Positions 11,691 through 22,910 of a DNA stretch of 64,000 nt are shown piece by piece. A model generated the notes under the pieces. It was given only the letters and a program-made list of their open reading frames with translations, was not told the DNA's origin and searched no databases. Each line of letters begins with the position of its first letter. Position 1 is the first letter of the stretch. This DNA comes from Armigeres subalbatus (lineage: Eukaryota; Arthropoda; Insecta; Diptera; Culicidae): positions 338,706,966 through 338,770,965 of the forward strand of contig NC_085140.1 of the NCBI RefSeq assembly GCF_024139115.2, in the 5' to 3' direction. The position numbers and the translations under genes are program-made.

Positions 11691-12393
11691 TAGGGGAGAC
11701 TGGGTAGACTTGATCCCCTTTTCTGATTTCCGATGTATCACAGCCAAAAATAAATGAACATACGCGATTTCCACACAGACTATCTAAGAAATATAGTGTT
11801 TATCTTTACTGATGTATGACAGTCCTAAAATTATTGTTGTTATTGATACACAATCGATTTTTTGGGGTGCTGTCAAAAATCTACATTTAAAATACTCTCC
11901 AAGAACTTGCTTTGATAAAATTAAAAAGCTGCCCTCAGATTTTTTAAATATTTTTCCTTCAAAATACGCGGAATTTTCGAATTTCTGTGCGTATACATGA
12001 ACGATTTTTGTTATTGAATTCGACAGCACATGCAATTTTAAAATTTGGGGAGATTTGATCCCATTTCTATGATATCTACGCAATAAATATTTTTTCTGCC
12101 AACCATTCATCAAATCTGTCAAATCTACAAAAAAATTAGAAACCTGAGAACAGATTTATATATTTTTTAATTTTTTCGCCAAATTTTTGTATGGTTGACT
12201 AATAGGGGATCAAGTGTCCCCATATTGAGGCAATAACTTCAAATCCAAATATCCTAAAACTTTGATGAAATGTTGACATTTTCAACAGTACAGATCATTA
12301 AGCATATTTATGGCTTTGTGCTGTGAAAAAACGAACGCATTTGTTCATTGTTATGAAAAGTTGTTCAAATTTTGCTTGGCCAATAAAAAAATC

Positions 12394-14262
12394 TTTACTT
12401 ACTTGATACTTGATGGGCTACAGCTCTTCGATGAACCTACGCCGAATGGAGTATCCTTCTCCACTGGACTCGATCCTGGGCCAATCGCTTCCAGTCGCCC
12501 TGAACATTGAGCGCCCTCAGGTCCTCTTCAACTGCAAAAAGCCATCGTGTACGCGGCCTTCCACGAAGCCTGCGGCCTCTTCCGGGTTCTCTACTAAATA
12601 TTATCTTCGCTTGACGTTCTTCCGGCATACGAACAACGTGACCAGCCCACCGTAGTCTGCCGTGTTGTATAAGCTTAATAATATCCAGCCCTTTATACAC
12701 CTGGTACAATTCGTGATTCATGCGACGCCGCCAGATACCGTTCTCCTGTTTACCGCCGAGTATTGTTCGCAGCACCTTACGCTCAAACACTCCGAGAGCT
12801 CTCCGATCAGCCTCCTTTAACGTCCATGTCTCATGGCCGTAAAAAGCCACCGGAAGAATCAGAGTAGTATACAGCGCGAGTTTTGTTTTCGTTTGCAGAC
12901 TACGGGACTTAAGCTGGTTACGAAGTCCGTAATAAGCCCTATTTGCAGCTGCAATACGCCTTTTCACCTCGCGGGTAACATCATTATCGCACGTCACTAA
13001 TGTTCCAAGATACACAAATTCTTCTACCACTTCAAATTTTTCACCATCCAGCACTATTTCGCTACCACCACCACTAATGAACCCACGTTGATTGCCAGCG
13101 ACCATGTACTTCGTTTTGCTGGTATTGATCGTGAGTCCAATCCTCGCTGTCTCCCTCTTAAAAGGCGCAAAGCCTCTTCCACGGCACGGCGATCAATTCC
13201 GATAATATCGATATCGTCCGCAAATCCCAGTAGCATATGCGATTTTGTGATAATGGTCTCCTAATCGCTCCCTCGAGCGCTATATTTAACAGTAGATTCG
13301 AGAGTGCATCACCCTGCTTTAATCCATCTAAGGTAACAAATGACGTCGATATTTCATCCGCAACCCTTACACTTGATTTCGATCCGTACAACGTTATACG
13401 AATCAGCCGTATCAGTTTCGTCGGAAAACCATGTTCAGGCTTAATTTGCCATAATTCATTCCGTTTCACTGAATCGTACGCCGCCTTGAAATCAATAAAC
13501 AGATGATGTGTCTGCAAGTTGTACTCCCGGAATTTATCAAGGATTTGTCTCAGGGTAAACATTTGATCCGTCGTTGATCGGCCCTCACGAAAACCTGCTT
13601 GGTATTCGCCGACGAAGGACTCTTCAAGCGGTCTCAATCTGTTGAACAGAATACGGGACATAATTTTGTACGCCGAATTAAGGAGGGTTATTCCTCGGTA
13701 ATTGGCGCACTCCAGTCTGTGCCCTTTCTTAAAGAGAGGGCAAATGAGGCCGTCTAACCAGCTAGCAGGCATTTCCTCGTCTTCCCATATTTTCGACATA
13801 ATATGGTGCAGAACTTCATAAAGCTGCTCACTGCCATGTTTGAGAAGTTCAGCCGGGAGCTGGTTCTTCCCGCAGCCTTATTGTTTTTCAGCTCTTTGAC
13901 AGCTTTTTAACGTCATCTAGTGTAGGTGACTCCACAGCTTGTCCATCGTCGCTAATATTTATTCTGTTCACCGATGCACCGTCACTTCCTCCATTCAACA
14001 AAGTCTCGAAGTGTTGCTTCCACCTGGCAGCCACTTCAGTTTTATCTGTCAGCAAATTCCCTTATTGGTCGTTGCACATGACGGGAGATGGCGCTGTCTT
14101 TCTCCGCACGCCATTGACAGACTCATAAAACCTCCGCATATCGTTCTGCTCCATTTTTTCCTGCGCCTCACTAATAACTTGTTCTTCGTACTCTTTTTTC
14201 TTCCTGCGGTCATCTTTAGGAAGGTCAAAACATACAAACCTCCCTGCAGAATAAATAGGGTT
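12394..14262 (-). mobile_element. RTE-like non-LTR retrotransposon, 5'-truncated
   Basis: It encodes a reverse transcriptase on the reverse strand and ends, at the low-coordinate side, in a short repetitive tail 'tcaagtatcaagtaagtaaag' rather than poly(A), as RTE-clade elements often do. The endonuclease domain is absent. Sequence upstream of the RT (about 13800-14260) still shows the typical linker 'RRFYESVN..RRKT' but is broken. It sits inside the TA element 11693-14408 and is therefore younger. The clade is inferred from tail and RT style. Confidence 0.8.
12437..13799 (-). pseudogene. Non-LTR reverse transcriptase (frameshifted)
   Basis: Starting at 13799 the frame reads LICPLFKKGHRLECANYRGI, then GEYQAGFREGRSTTDQ, then FIDFKAAYDS with the first catalytic aspartate, then LDGLKQGDALSNLL. 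The second catalytic block, GFADDIDIIG, lies in a different frame at about 13236-13190. The thumb and C-terminal part (FVYLGTLVTCDNDVTREVKR, then RLRWAGHVVRM) is in the third frame from about 13160 to the stop at 12437. At least two frameshifts therefore separate otherwise well-conserved RT blocks. The enzyme would copy its own RNA at a nicked target, but this copy cannot make it. Length and motifs fit RTE-like RTs; a CR1-like origin is less likely. Confidence 0.85.
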
Positions 14263-14410
14263 GTCAATCCAAAAAATAATTCACCACATAAGTGTCATTT
14301 GTTTAGAGGATCTATTCTAAAAAATACGCTAGAACAAAACTACTTTAGTTCTCGATAAAACAGGGGGTGATCAAGTCTCCCCGGGGATCAAGTCTACCCA
14401 CCTTCCCCTA

Positions 14411-16833
14411 TCGTAAAACGTTATGAAGATGCATTCAAGTGACCAAAAGCGCTAAAGAACTGTATAAAACCTCGGTTTATGTCTTATTTTAGGGAGTTCG
14501 TGTTGGGGTAACCAACTTGATTTGGACCAACACTTTTGTACCCTCCTGGCGACATTTTCTTCGATCCTGAACAAAAATCGATTCAAGTGTGAGAAACTGA
14601 AGCCTTATTTTTAAGTTTACCTATCTCTACAGTTATGAAATAAAGAACTCCGTTCACATATTATTAAAAAAATCAACTAGTCCACATTCACAGCGACGAT
14701 AAGAAACTGAAGGCATGTAATAAAATTATGTGACCCTACCACAAAGAAGAAAATAAAGTATATAGCATGTCTCATTAGACTATCGATTACCTACATAATG
14801 CGAGCTTATCGCGTTTTAATCTGTGTTCTATTTATCACTTATCAGCTTGAAAGCTATTCTAAATCAGCAATATTCATCCCGCCTCAATCGATGGCTGAAA
14901 CCAGCCTTACCTTCAGGCGTTAGTTCGATAAACGATCAGATAAATTTATTTATTAAAAGTTATGTCAACAACAAATTATGTTCGCATGGCTAGTTCGTCC
15001 CGTCCACTGTAGCCGTAACGTGTTGGTTGCCTTGGTTCCAACTTTTCCATCTCTACGATCTCACTTCTGGCCCAGTTGCACTTGGCGTGCAAACGGCGAC
15101 AGTCGGCAATGATGCAGGCATGATAAAAGCGTCCCGCGCTTCAAATGGACGCTGGCAACCGCCACGCCGCCGCAACGATGACTGAACCCAATGGGCAGGA
15201 AAGTAGTTCTACCACTCCGGTGCCACTCTCTGCGCGGTGGTTCAATGGGTTCTGCTGCCTGGAGCGCCTCCAACCATAACCAGAGCGACACGAGAGGATT
15301 TATGGTCCATCTGTTGTCGTTGGTGGAGCTGCTTTATCTGAAATTGAAATCGATCGCGAAATGTGTATGTTGGCCCAGGTTCGAAGGCTCGATTGCGATC
15401 AGCGTTAAATAAATCGGTGTAACATTTTCTCACTTTTCACCGCGGGTCGTCGAGTCGAGCTGCCCAAAATGTCGTGCTCCGATCGTTTAACATGTGTAAC
15501 ATCGACTTGCCGGCTTGTTGTACATCTCGTCTACCACCTGTGATGATTCTTCTAATTCCATTGTTCACCGGTGGAGTTGTTTTATTTTTGTTCGTTGTGG
15601 TCAAGCAACTTCCTTTAAAGTTTACTTCTGGCTTGCCGATATTGAGCAAACCAGTGGTGAAGGATCACTAGAACGAGTATGTGATATACGCATTTGGGAA
15701 TACATATAAACTATTTTTTTTGTTAGTAATGGTTGTCAAAAAGGTATTCTTTTAGTTTTAAGACTAAGTTACGTCTCGTGGAGGAAACCTGTATGGGGTC
15801 TTCGGAAACTAAAAAAAAAATTAACAATGAAGGAATAAAAACAATATTTACAAGCTGCGGAAATTTATTTTAACTAAACCAAAGCCCGTAGGCTAAGCAG
15901 CGGTGATGAAGCCCGTCAGAGTAGTCCTCATTGAATGAAACATTTTCGGAGCTCAGATTCGCTACTGAGGGTCCCATTTATGGGTGGATTAATTGCATAA
16001 TGTGGTCATATAGAAATAAACGGTTGCGACCAATCTGCTGGTCATTGAGAGCAAATCGCCAACTGCTACAATGTGGCACTACATATGAACATTTTTTCCT
16101 TTTGAATTCGCTCAAGTGTGTTCGATTGCGCAATTTTTGCTGCTGCTGCTGCTGAGGCTGTTACTGTCAATGGGCAACTTTGGGAAGAAATGAATTTACT
16201 GTCGAACGAGAAAAAAAGCTATATGTGTACCATAAACTTGGTGGGTGACTGTGTCGTATACGTAGAGTCGATATCGTAGCAACTGCCTAGCATGAATGGC
16301 AAAAACTTTCTGAACGAATTCGCAATAAGCAGAGAGATGCAAATGTTTATCATTTCACATGGGTCAAAGCAAAGATCGCAGAGGAGTTGCACATTTGCAT
16401 TAACATTTTTCACCGCTGATTGCACTAATGGTGGGTATTTTTTTCTTCTGTTGGATCGGTGATCGGTGATAGTGTGCTCGAAATAGGTTTCTGGGAAAGA
16501 GTATTTTTGTCGTCACTAGATCAATGGGTCAGTTGAGTCGTGTTGGTTAGTTTCTGGTATATTGATATGCATAACCAAGTTTTTGTCAGCTGACAAGTGC
16601 ATGAAATGTAAGAAATGTAGTGAATAAAATAGAAATGTCTCATAACAATTGAATAATATTAAAAGATAATAGTGACATTGTTTTGAAGCAATTAGTTGCA
16701 AAAACTTCATTTTTTCGGCACGTGACGTAAATAGAATTTAAAACATTATTGACATCCAAAAGTAAGTCTATAAGAAGGCACTCTTAGAAACCCAAAGAAC
16801 AAAGTAGATGCTTTGTATATACATCATTTACCG
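14411..16833. other. No gene recognised
   Basis: Mixed AT-rich sequence with a more GC-rich patch at about 15060-15660, where short frames overlap on both strands without any recognisable domain. A short (CTG)n run sits at about 16138-16153. No repeat termini were found. Confidence 0.4.
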
Positions 16834-17043
16834 TCAACAATTGTGCCATTCCAGGTCATCCAAGAATTTCCGGGAGTCTACAAGCGTAACCAAGGACCTA
16901 AGTTCTACAAGCGTCACGAAAGAGCTGTTATCTCTTTCTAAAAATGGCTCATGCCCTATATGATCTATTAAACCAAACTCAACATGCCTTAAGCAGCCGT
17001 TCCTTTCCAGGTCATCCAAGAATTCCATAGACTCCTCAGCCAC
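16834..17043. repeat. Short duplicated unit next to the 152-bp satellite
   Basis: A block around 'ttccaggtcatccaagaatt' occurs at about 16850 and again at about 17006. The reverse strand is open across it and shows the duplicated peptide FLDDLE, which is a consequence of the duplication and not evidence of a gene. Confidence 0.5.
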
Positions 17044-17059
17044 AGTTTCATTCCAAATA

Positions 17060-18540
17060 TGTCCTCCGAGTATTTGTCTTTTATTTGGGTCTCAAATGTA
17101 GGTATATGAGTTGATCATGATCATGATGATCAAATGGTTTACCGAATCAATCAAGTCTTTCCTGATGTCTCCAGCCGCGTTGTCAACCCAATTGTCTCTA
17201 ATTTGCGTCTCAAATACAGGCATATGAGATGTTCGAAGGTCTCTAAATTGTTCTGGAGTTTGAATCAAATGGGCTACCGAATAAACTGAGGCTTGCGTGA
17301 TGCTCCAGCCACGGAATCAACCCAATTATGTCCTCCGAGAATTGCGTCTCAAATCTATGCATATGAGATGTTGCAAGATCTCTACATTGTGCTGGAGTTT
17401 GAATCAAATGTTCTGCCTAATCAACCAAGTCTTCTATGATGTCCCCAGCCACGGTAACCACCCAATTATGTCCTCCAAGTATTTGCCTTTCGCTCGCGTC
17501 TCAAATTCAGGAATATGAGTTGTTCTAAGATCTCCAAACTGCCCTTGAGTTTGAATCAAATGGTCTGCCGAATCAACCAAGGGTTCCATGATGTCCCCGA
17601 CCCCGGTTACAACCCAATTATGCTTTCCGAGTGTATGTCTTTTTCTTGCGTCTTAAATCTGGGAGTATAAAATGTTGTAATGTCTCCAAATTGTTCTGGA
17701 GTTTGAATCAAATGGTTCGAATCAACCAAGGCTTCCATGATGTCCCCTCTCCAGCCGCGGTATCAACCTAATTATGTCCTCCGAGTATTTCACTTTCGCT
17801 TGCGTCTCAAATATAGGCATATGCGATGTTCTAAGATTTCCAAATTGTCCTAGGGTTTGAATCAAATGGTTCGAATCAAGCAAGGATTCCATGTCCCAAG
17901 ATGCGGAATAAACCCAATATTGTCCTCCAAGTATTTTTCTTTCACTTGCGTCTCAAATCCAGACATATGAGATGTAGTAAGATCTCCGAATCGTCCGGGA
18001 GTTTGCATCAAATGGTCTGCCGAATCAACCAAGGCTTCCATTATGCCCCCAATCGTGATAACAACCCAATTATGTTCTCCGAGTATTTGTCGTTCGCTCG
18101 CGTCTCAAGTGTAGACATATGAGTTGATCTAAGATCTCCAAATCGTCCTGGAGTTTGAATCAAATGGTCTGCCGAATCAACCAAGGCTTCTATGATGTCC
18201 CCAGCCACGGTAACAACCCAATTACGTTCTCCGAGTAATTGTCGTTCGCTAGTGTCTTAAATGTAGGCATATGAGTTGTTCTATGATCTCTAAGGTGTCC
18301 TGGAGTTTGAATCAAATTGTATGCCAAATTATCCAAGGATTTCATGATGTCCCCAGCCGCGGTATTAACCCAATTATGTCCTCCGAGTATTTTTCTTTAA
18401 CTTGCGTCACAAATCAAGACATATGAGATGTTGTAAGATCTCCAAATTGTCTTGGAGTTTGGATCAAATGGTTTACCGAATCAACCAAGGCTTCCATGAT
18501 GTCCCCAGCCGCGGTATCAACCCAATTATGTCCTTCGAGG
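17060..18540. repeat. 152-bp satellite, about 10 degenerate copies
   Basis: Each copy carries, in order, 'aacccaattatgtcctccgag', 'cgtctcaaat', 'catatgag', 'ctccaaattgt', 'ctggagtttgaatcaaatgg' and 'ccgaatcaaccaaggcttcc' motifs (with variation). The GAGTTTGAATC motif lies at about 17256, 17395, 17547, 17699, 17853, 17999, 18151, 18303 and 18455. Spacing is mostly exactly 152 bp, with a few shorter copies. Copies differ by point changes and small indels, so the array is old. No open frame persists through it. Confidence 0.9.
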
Positions 18541-18964
18541 TTTGGTAGACTACTTGATTCACACTGGAGGACAATTTGGAAAACTTAGAACATAGCATCT
18601 TCATGTACAAAAAATGTGCTTGTAGGACGCGATTGGGTGCATACCTGTGCTGGGGACATAGGGCAGATTGGATAACCTTGATCATGTCATCTTCATGAAT
18701 AAAATATGTGCATGCACAGATAAAAATATGTTTTGATTTTGAATGTATTTTCATGCACATATTTGGAGCATGCAAATAAACGTAACATTAAATTGATCTC
18801 ACTATTTTTTTAAATCGAAATAAATGTAACGGTGCTTGCTTGTAAAGTTCAATCAAATTTAATAGAATATCGAATGTTAATTCGTTTGATGGAATAAGCT
18901 GCAATTTTACATGTCGTTGAATTTTCAAAATTACTTGCTGTGTGTGCTTAACCGAGTTTCGATT
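18541..18964. other. No gene recognised
   Basis: AT-rich sequence beyond the satellite edge. A few words of the satellite ('ggacaatttgg') appear in it, but no unit is complete. Confidence 0.4.
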
Positions 18965-19627
18965 GCCTTGAGCCTTTCAGCTCTCACCTTATTCGTTGAG
19001 CCATTTAGCTCCCCGAAAGCGGGAGCTCCTCCGAAACCGGCCGTTTCGTCACGTTCTGAGGTTACGCGCGGTAGCTGGCGCTGGCGTTCCCATTTTATTA
19101 TCGACATATATATTCACGACTTCCGCGGCGGAGTACTCATGATCCGCTATCCGTAAAGGCTGCCTGCTGCTCTCCACTGTTCTGGGCTCTGGCACATTTC
19201 TGACGATGTTATCGGTGGTATTATCCGTTCCACATGCTTCCAACATTGCACGCCTCTCCGTTTCAAACCGGGGGCATGGATGTGTTCAGCCATTTCTGTC
19301 ACGTCTGGAAATTGCGGACAGGCGGGAGAAGCCGCGTGTCCGAACCTGTGTAGGTACCACTTGAAGCATCCGTGGCCTGTTAAGAACTGGGTCAAGCCAA
19401 AATTTAGCTCTCCATGAGGTCTGCTAATCCATGCCGACACACTTGGGACTTGGCGATGGGTCCACCTTCCCTTAGCCGAGCTGTCCCATTCCCTCTGCCA
19501 TTTGGCTACTGTTGCTGCCTTGATATTGCAATATGGCGCTTTCTCGCACGTGTGCGCCTTATGACCCTCTTCGCCGCATCTCCTACATAAGTTACTCCTA
19601 TCCGGCCCTTTGCACGCCCACGATAAT
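18965..19627 (-). mobile_element. R1-like non-LTR retrotransposon fragment, internally deleted
   Basis: Reverse-strand retroelement DNA holding the end of ORF1 joined to the end of ORF2, with the 3' untranslated side at low coordinates. Boundaries are approximate. The TA MITE at 19631-19753 abuts its 5' side. No target duplication was found. Confidence 0.7.
19147..19620 (-). pseudogene. Chimeric gag zinc knuckle / RT C-terminal domain (R1-like)
   Basis: One uninterrupted reverse-strand frame reads CKGPDRSNLCRRCGEEGHKA then HTCEK.PYC, the CCHC zinc knuckles of an R1-type ORF1 protein. Without a stop it passes into WQREWDSSAKGRWTHR and NFGLTQFLTGHGCFKWYLHR with a SPACPQF..EMAEHI segment, which belongs to the far C-terminal part of ORF2, downstream of the RT. 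Endonuclease and RT domains, several kilobases in a normal element, are absent. The frame across the junction is intact, so this is one deletion product, not a cloned misreading. The product would have no enzymatic function. Clade R1 is inferred from these motifs. Confidence 0.8.
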
Positions 19628-19630
19628 TTA

Positions 19631-19753
19631 GGGGTCGCAGCGGCAATTTATGTTTATATGGAAAAAACTTTTAATTTGTTTAAAGTATCCTACAAATGTC
19701 AAATAGTTATGAATTCAAATGTATATAAACATAAATTGCCTTTGCGCCACCCC
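19631..19753. mobile_element. Small palindromic MITE with TA borders
   Basis: The two ends, GGGGTCGCAGCGGCAATTTA and inverted GGGGTGGCGCAAAGGCAATT, pair for about 30 bases and are each flanked by TA (19629-19630, 19754-19755). At about 123 bp it is nearly all inverted repeat. Confidence 0.75.
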
Positions 19754-19932
19754 TAAACCACCTCCAAATTACCTACAATTTTGCCAGGACTCCTAAATCA
19801 TAAAAAAAGCTGATAGACATATGGGAGTTGGACATGTCGAACATTTTTGAAATTTGAACTACTAGCGTCCATATGAGGTAGGAACGAGTGCCTGTATGAG
19901 CGTGAATGAGCGAGTACAGTAAGTACTGACTA

Positions 19933-21329
19933 CCCAACTAACATTTAATGTCAATGTAAATGTTATTTCAACTCGTCTATACGGCTTCAAGCTGAATATG
20001 TGTGCTATACATATGATCAATAACTTCTATTCAATGCTTTTACCAGCAAATCTGGCGAATCTATTCAGCTGTTTTTGACGTGCCTGCACAACTACTTTAC
20101 AGCATGTTACACAATTTTTTCTCAATCCTTATTAAACCATTTAGTAATATAATTCGCTTCAATGGCGCTTATTCAGATTTTTTAAATCTGTTAAATAAGT
20201 TTTATACAGCCACTGAATTCATTTTGATTAAATATTATTTGAGAGGAGAGTAAATTTCGGAGTTTATTTAATGTTTTTTTTTTGTGGAAAACTCAAATAT
20301 CAATTTTGTTGCTACCTAGATTCGAACTCCTGATCTCCTGATTCAATGGCCGCTGCTCTGTCATCACCGTCACTTTGACATATGTAAATAACAAAGAAAA
20401 TTATGGATGTGCTTCTTCGCATACCCTATAGGTTGTTTTACTAACGCAATTTTCAGATTCATGCTGTATAAACGTTAGAAAGAGGCCTACATGCTGCTTT
20501 CAGTACATAAGCTTAAAAAGTATGCTTTCAGCATTATTTCAACCATTATTCAAACATCTGTCAGCATGTTCTGTGGGCTAACTTTTATGCATCATCAATC
20601 GCTGAAATTGTTTTTAGGCAACATTTTCTCGATCTGTATAGATGCTACTCTGCTGCTAATCGTTTAACAGTAGCCGTCAACAGCAATATCGCTTCTAAAT
20701 GGCTTGTTTTATTACACTATCTGCTAGCACTAATGACAGCGCTTTGTCAGTTGCTATAAGAGCAGGTGAATACCTTTGTAGCTGCATTACAGAAATCAAT
20801 AGCTCATACACAGCTCCGGAAACAAAAATCAAATGTAAACATTGCGGTTTTGATGTTCCATACTGATAAGGTATTAAAAGAAGCAGTATAAGGTTTATTT
20901 AAACGTTGTGTAATCTTCAAAGATATAGAAGTTGCTTAAAACCTTCGTTAGTTCATTTATAGCGCCATTACGCTATATTGTTAGTGCTATAACAACAGCG
21001 AAAACATTTTCACTGTGAATGCTACTCACCGTAATATAGGAAGTTGCTAACAAGCAAATTAATTACATACATGAGCTCTTAACCGATAAACTTTGTTGCT
21101 AATTCAGACAGAGCTGTTTTATGGCTATATGAAAGCTGCATAAACGATAAAAAATGAAATATATTCGGCACAAACTGACTAGCTGATAGATATTTGGGTA
21201 ATAGTCGTTGTAGTTTAAGGGATTATTTGCGGAGGCTTTTCTTTTATTCAGCATTGGCTGCTTTTATTCAAATATAATACAGCCAAAGGCTAGAAGTTGA
21301 AGCTTTTAGCACCAAAATTGTTAGTTGGG
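19933..21329. mobile_element. TA-flanked non-autonomous DNA element, 1.4 kb
   Basis: Ends are CCCAACTAACATTT on the left and inverted CCCAACTAACAATTTT on the right, with TA at 19931-19932 and 21330-21331. The interior is AT-rich, with many 'gctgtt' and 'cagc' words and no coding frame. The perfect inverted repeat is only about 11 bp, so confidence is moderate. Confidence 0.6.
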
Positions 21330-21331
21330 TA

Positions 21332-21612
21332 TCCCTCAGACGTAATACTGTAAGATAGTCCCGGGTATTAGCAGAGAGGGTAACTCAAGTAACCTTCCGA
21401 TACTTGGGTGGGTGGCTAAGAAACACATTTTTTCTATGGATCTATTAGTGGTGCTCAACAATTAGTAAAGCTTTTTGAAATTACGCTTCTGATCATTGTT
21501 CATCTAGCTTCTATTCCCTAGAGAGATGAATGAAAGCGAAACTTATTGGACACTTTAAAGTCTGGTTGTTGTACCTGGATTCATGAAAATAAGTGTCTTT
21601 TTAGAAGAAAAT
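21332..21612. other. No gene recognised
   Basis: Short spacer between the TA element and the nested SINE stack. Confidence 0.5.
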
Positions 21613-22910
21613 GCATTTGCATAGGGGCCCTCCTTAGCCTAGGTGTAAGATGCGCGGCTACAAAGCAAGACCGTGCTGAGGGTGGCTGGGTTCGATTCCC
21701 AGTGCCGGTCTAGACAATTTTCGGATTGGAAATTGTCTCGACGTCCCTGGGCAAAAAAGTATCATCGTGTTAGCCTCATGATCAGGCATTGAACAAAATC
21801 AGATCATGAATAAAAATCGACTAAATTCATGCCAACTTGATGTTCTACTGCGGCCTTATCGCTGATGCTTTCTAGATCGTTGACATTTGGCGTTCGTTGA
21901 TTCAAAGTTCAAAGATCATCATCGCTCACCAATGGGAGACAACTGAGGAGGAAAATCATCTGGTAACCTAACAATGAGTGTTGTTACCACTAAGGGTATG
22001 CGATAACACACTTTTTCCTAACGAAACGAAACGAAACGAAATTTAAAATGTCTATGTTGATTCGAAACGAAACGAAACGAAATATAGATTTACTTTCGAG
22101 TCTTCGAAACGATACGAAATCAGGGTCCATTTAATTCGAAATTTTTCGAAACGAAACGAAATTTAATTTTTTTTTCCGCGGAATTTTTATTAAATTGGTT
22201 TTATTTTGTGTACGGGTTTTCGATTTCACTTTTCAAAGTCAAATAACTGTTTTGGGATAAATAGAGTTATAATAAGAGTAGTAGTAGTCTGTGATAAATC
22301 GTATCATTCCCGTTTATATACCATTGCCAATAAGGCAATACCCCAGCATTTGTGCCGCTTTGAAAGCATATTAGTAAGTATATAAAAATATAGAAATTGT
22401 TTGATTTTTCGTTTCAAATTTCGTTAAAAACCTAATTTCACCTGAATTTTCTTTAATTTTTTGTGAATTTTTTCATAGGGTTAACTCATAGTTTCATTGA
22501 CGCTAAAGGTCGTAATCGAGTAAAAACCACCGTGTATAAAAAGAACTGGGTGTAATCTACTCTGGATAAAAAAAAAGTTATTCACTTGCTTCGGACTTCA
22601 AAAGGGCCCTTGGAATCCACGACACGACTTTCCATCTTTGACAAAGTTATAGTGAACTGATTCATATCTGGTTACATTTACACAAATAGGATAGAATAGT
22701 TAAAGATACTTTTCGTTTTCTGTTAGATATTTCTAACAAAATACTGAGGATGCTTTATAGAAGAAAACTAAATACGTATTTGTCGACTCAGAACGGGGCT
22801 ATGTAGTAAGAATCTCAAATAGCTATGCGAGCAAAGGCGTAGGATTGCCAATCCGGAGATGGCGAGCTCGATTCTCGGTCTGGTCAAAGATGTCTTGCCA
22901 CACAAGATAC

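Larger units (their letters stand above)
11693..14408. mobile_element. TA-flanked non-autonomous DNA element, interrupted by an RTE-like element
   Basis: Left terminus GGGGAGACTGGGTAGACTTG and right terminus, inverted, GGGGAAGGTGGGTAGACTTG are each bordered by TA (11691-11692, 14409-14410). Copies of the subterminal 'ggggagatttgatccc' motif recur internally near 12046, 12205 and 14370. About 1.87 kb of its length is a later retrotransposon insertion (12394-14262). The remaining ~0.85 kb has no transposase. Confidence 0.75.

Noticed and set aside
15061..15671. Cluster of 60-76-codon frames in a GC-richer patch
   Set aside because: Frames overlap on both strands, share no family motif, and no splice or repeat structure supports a gene.
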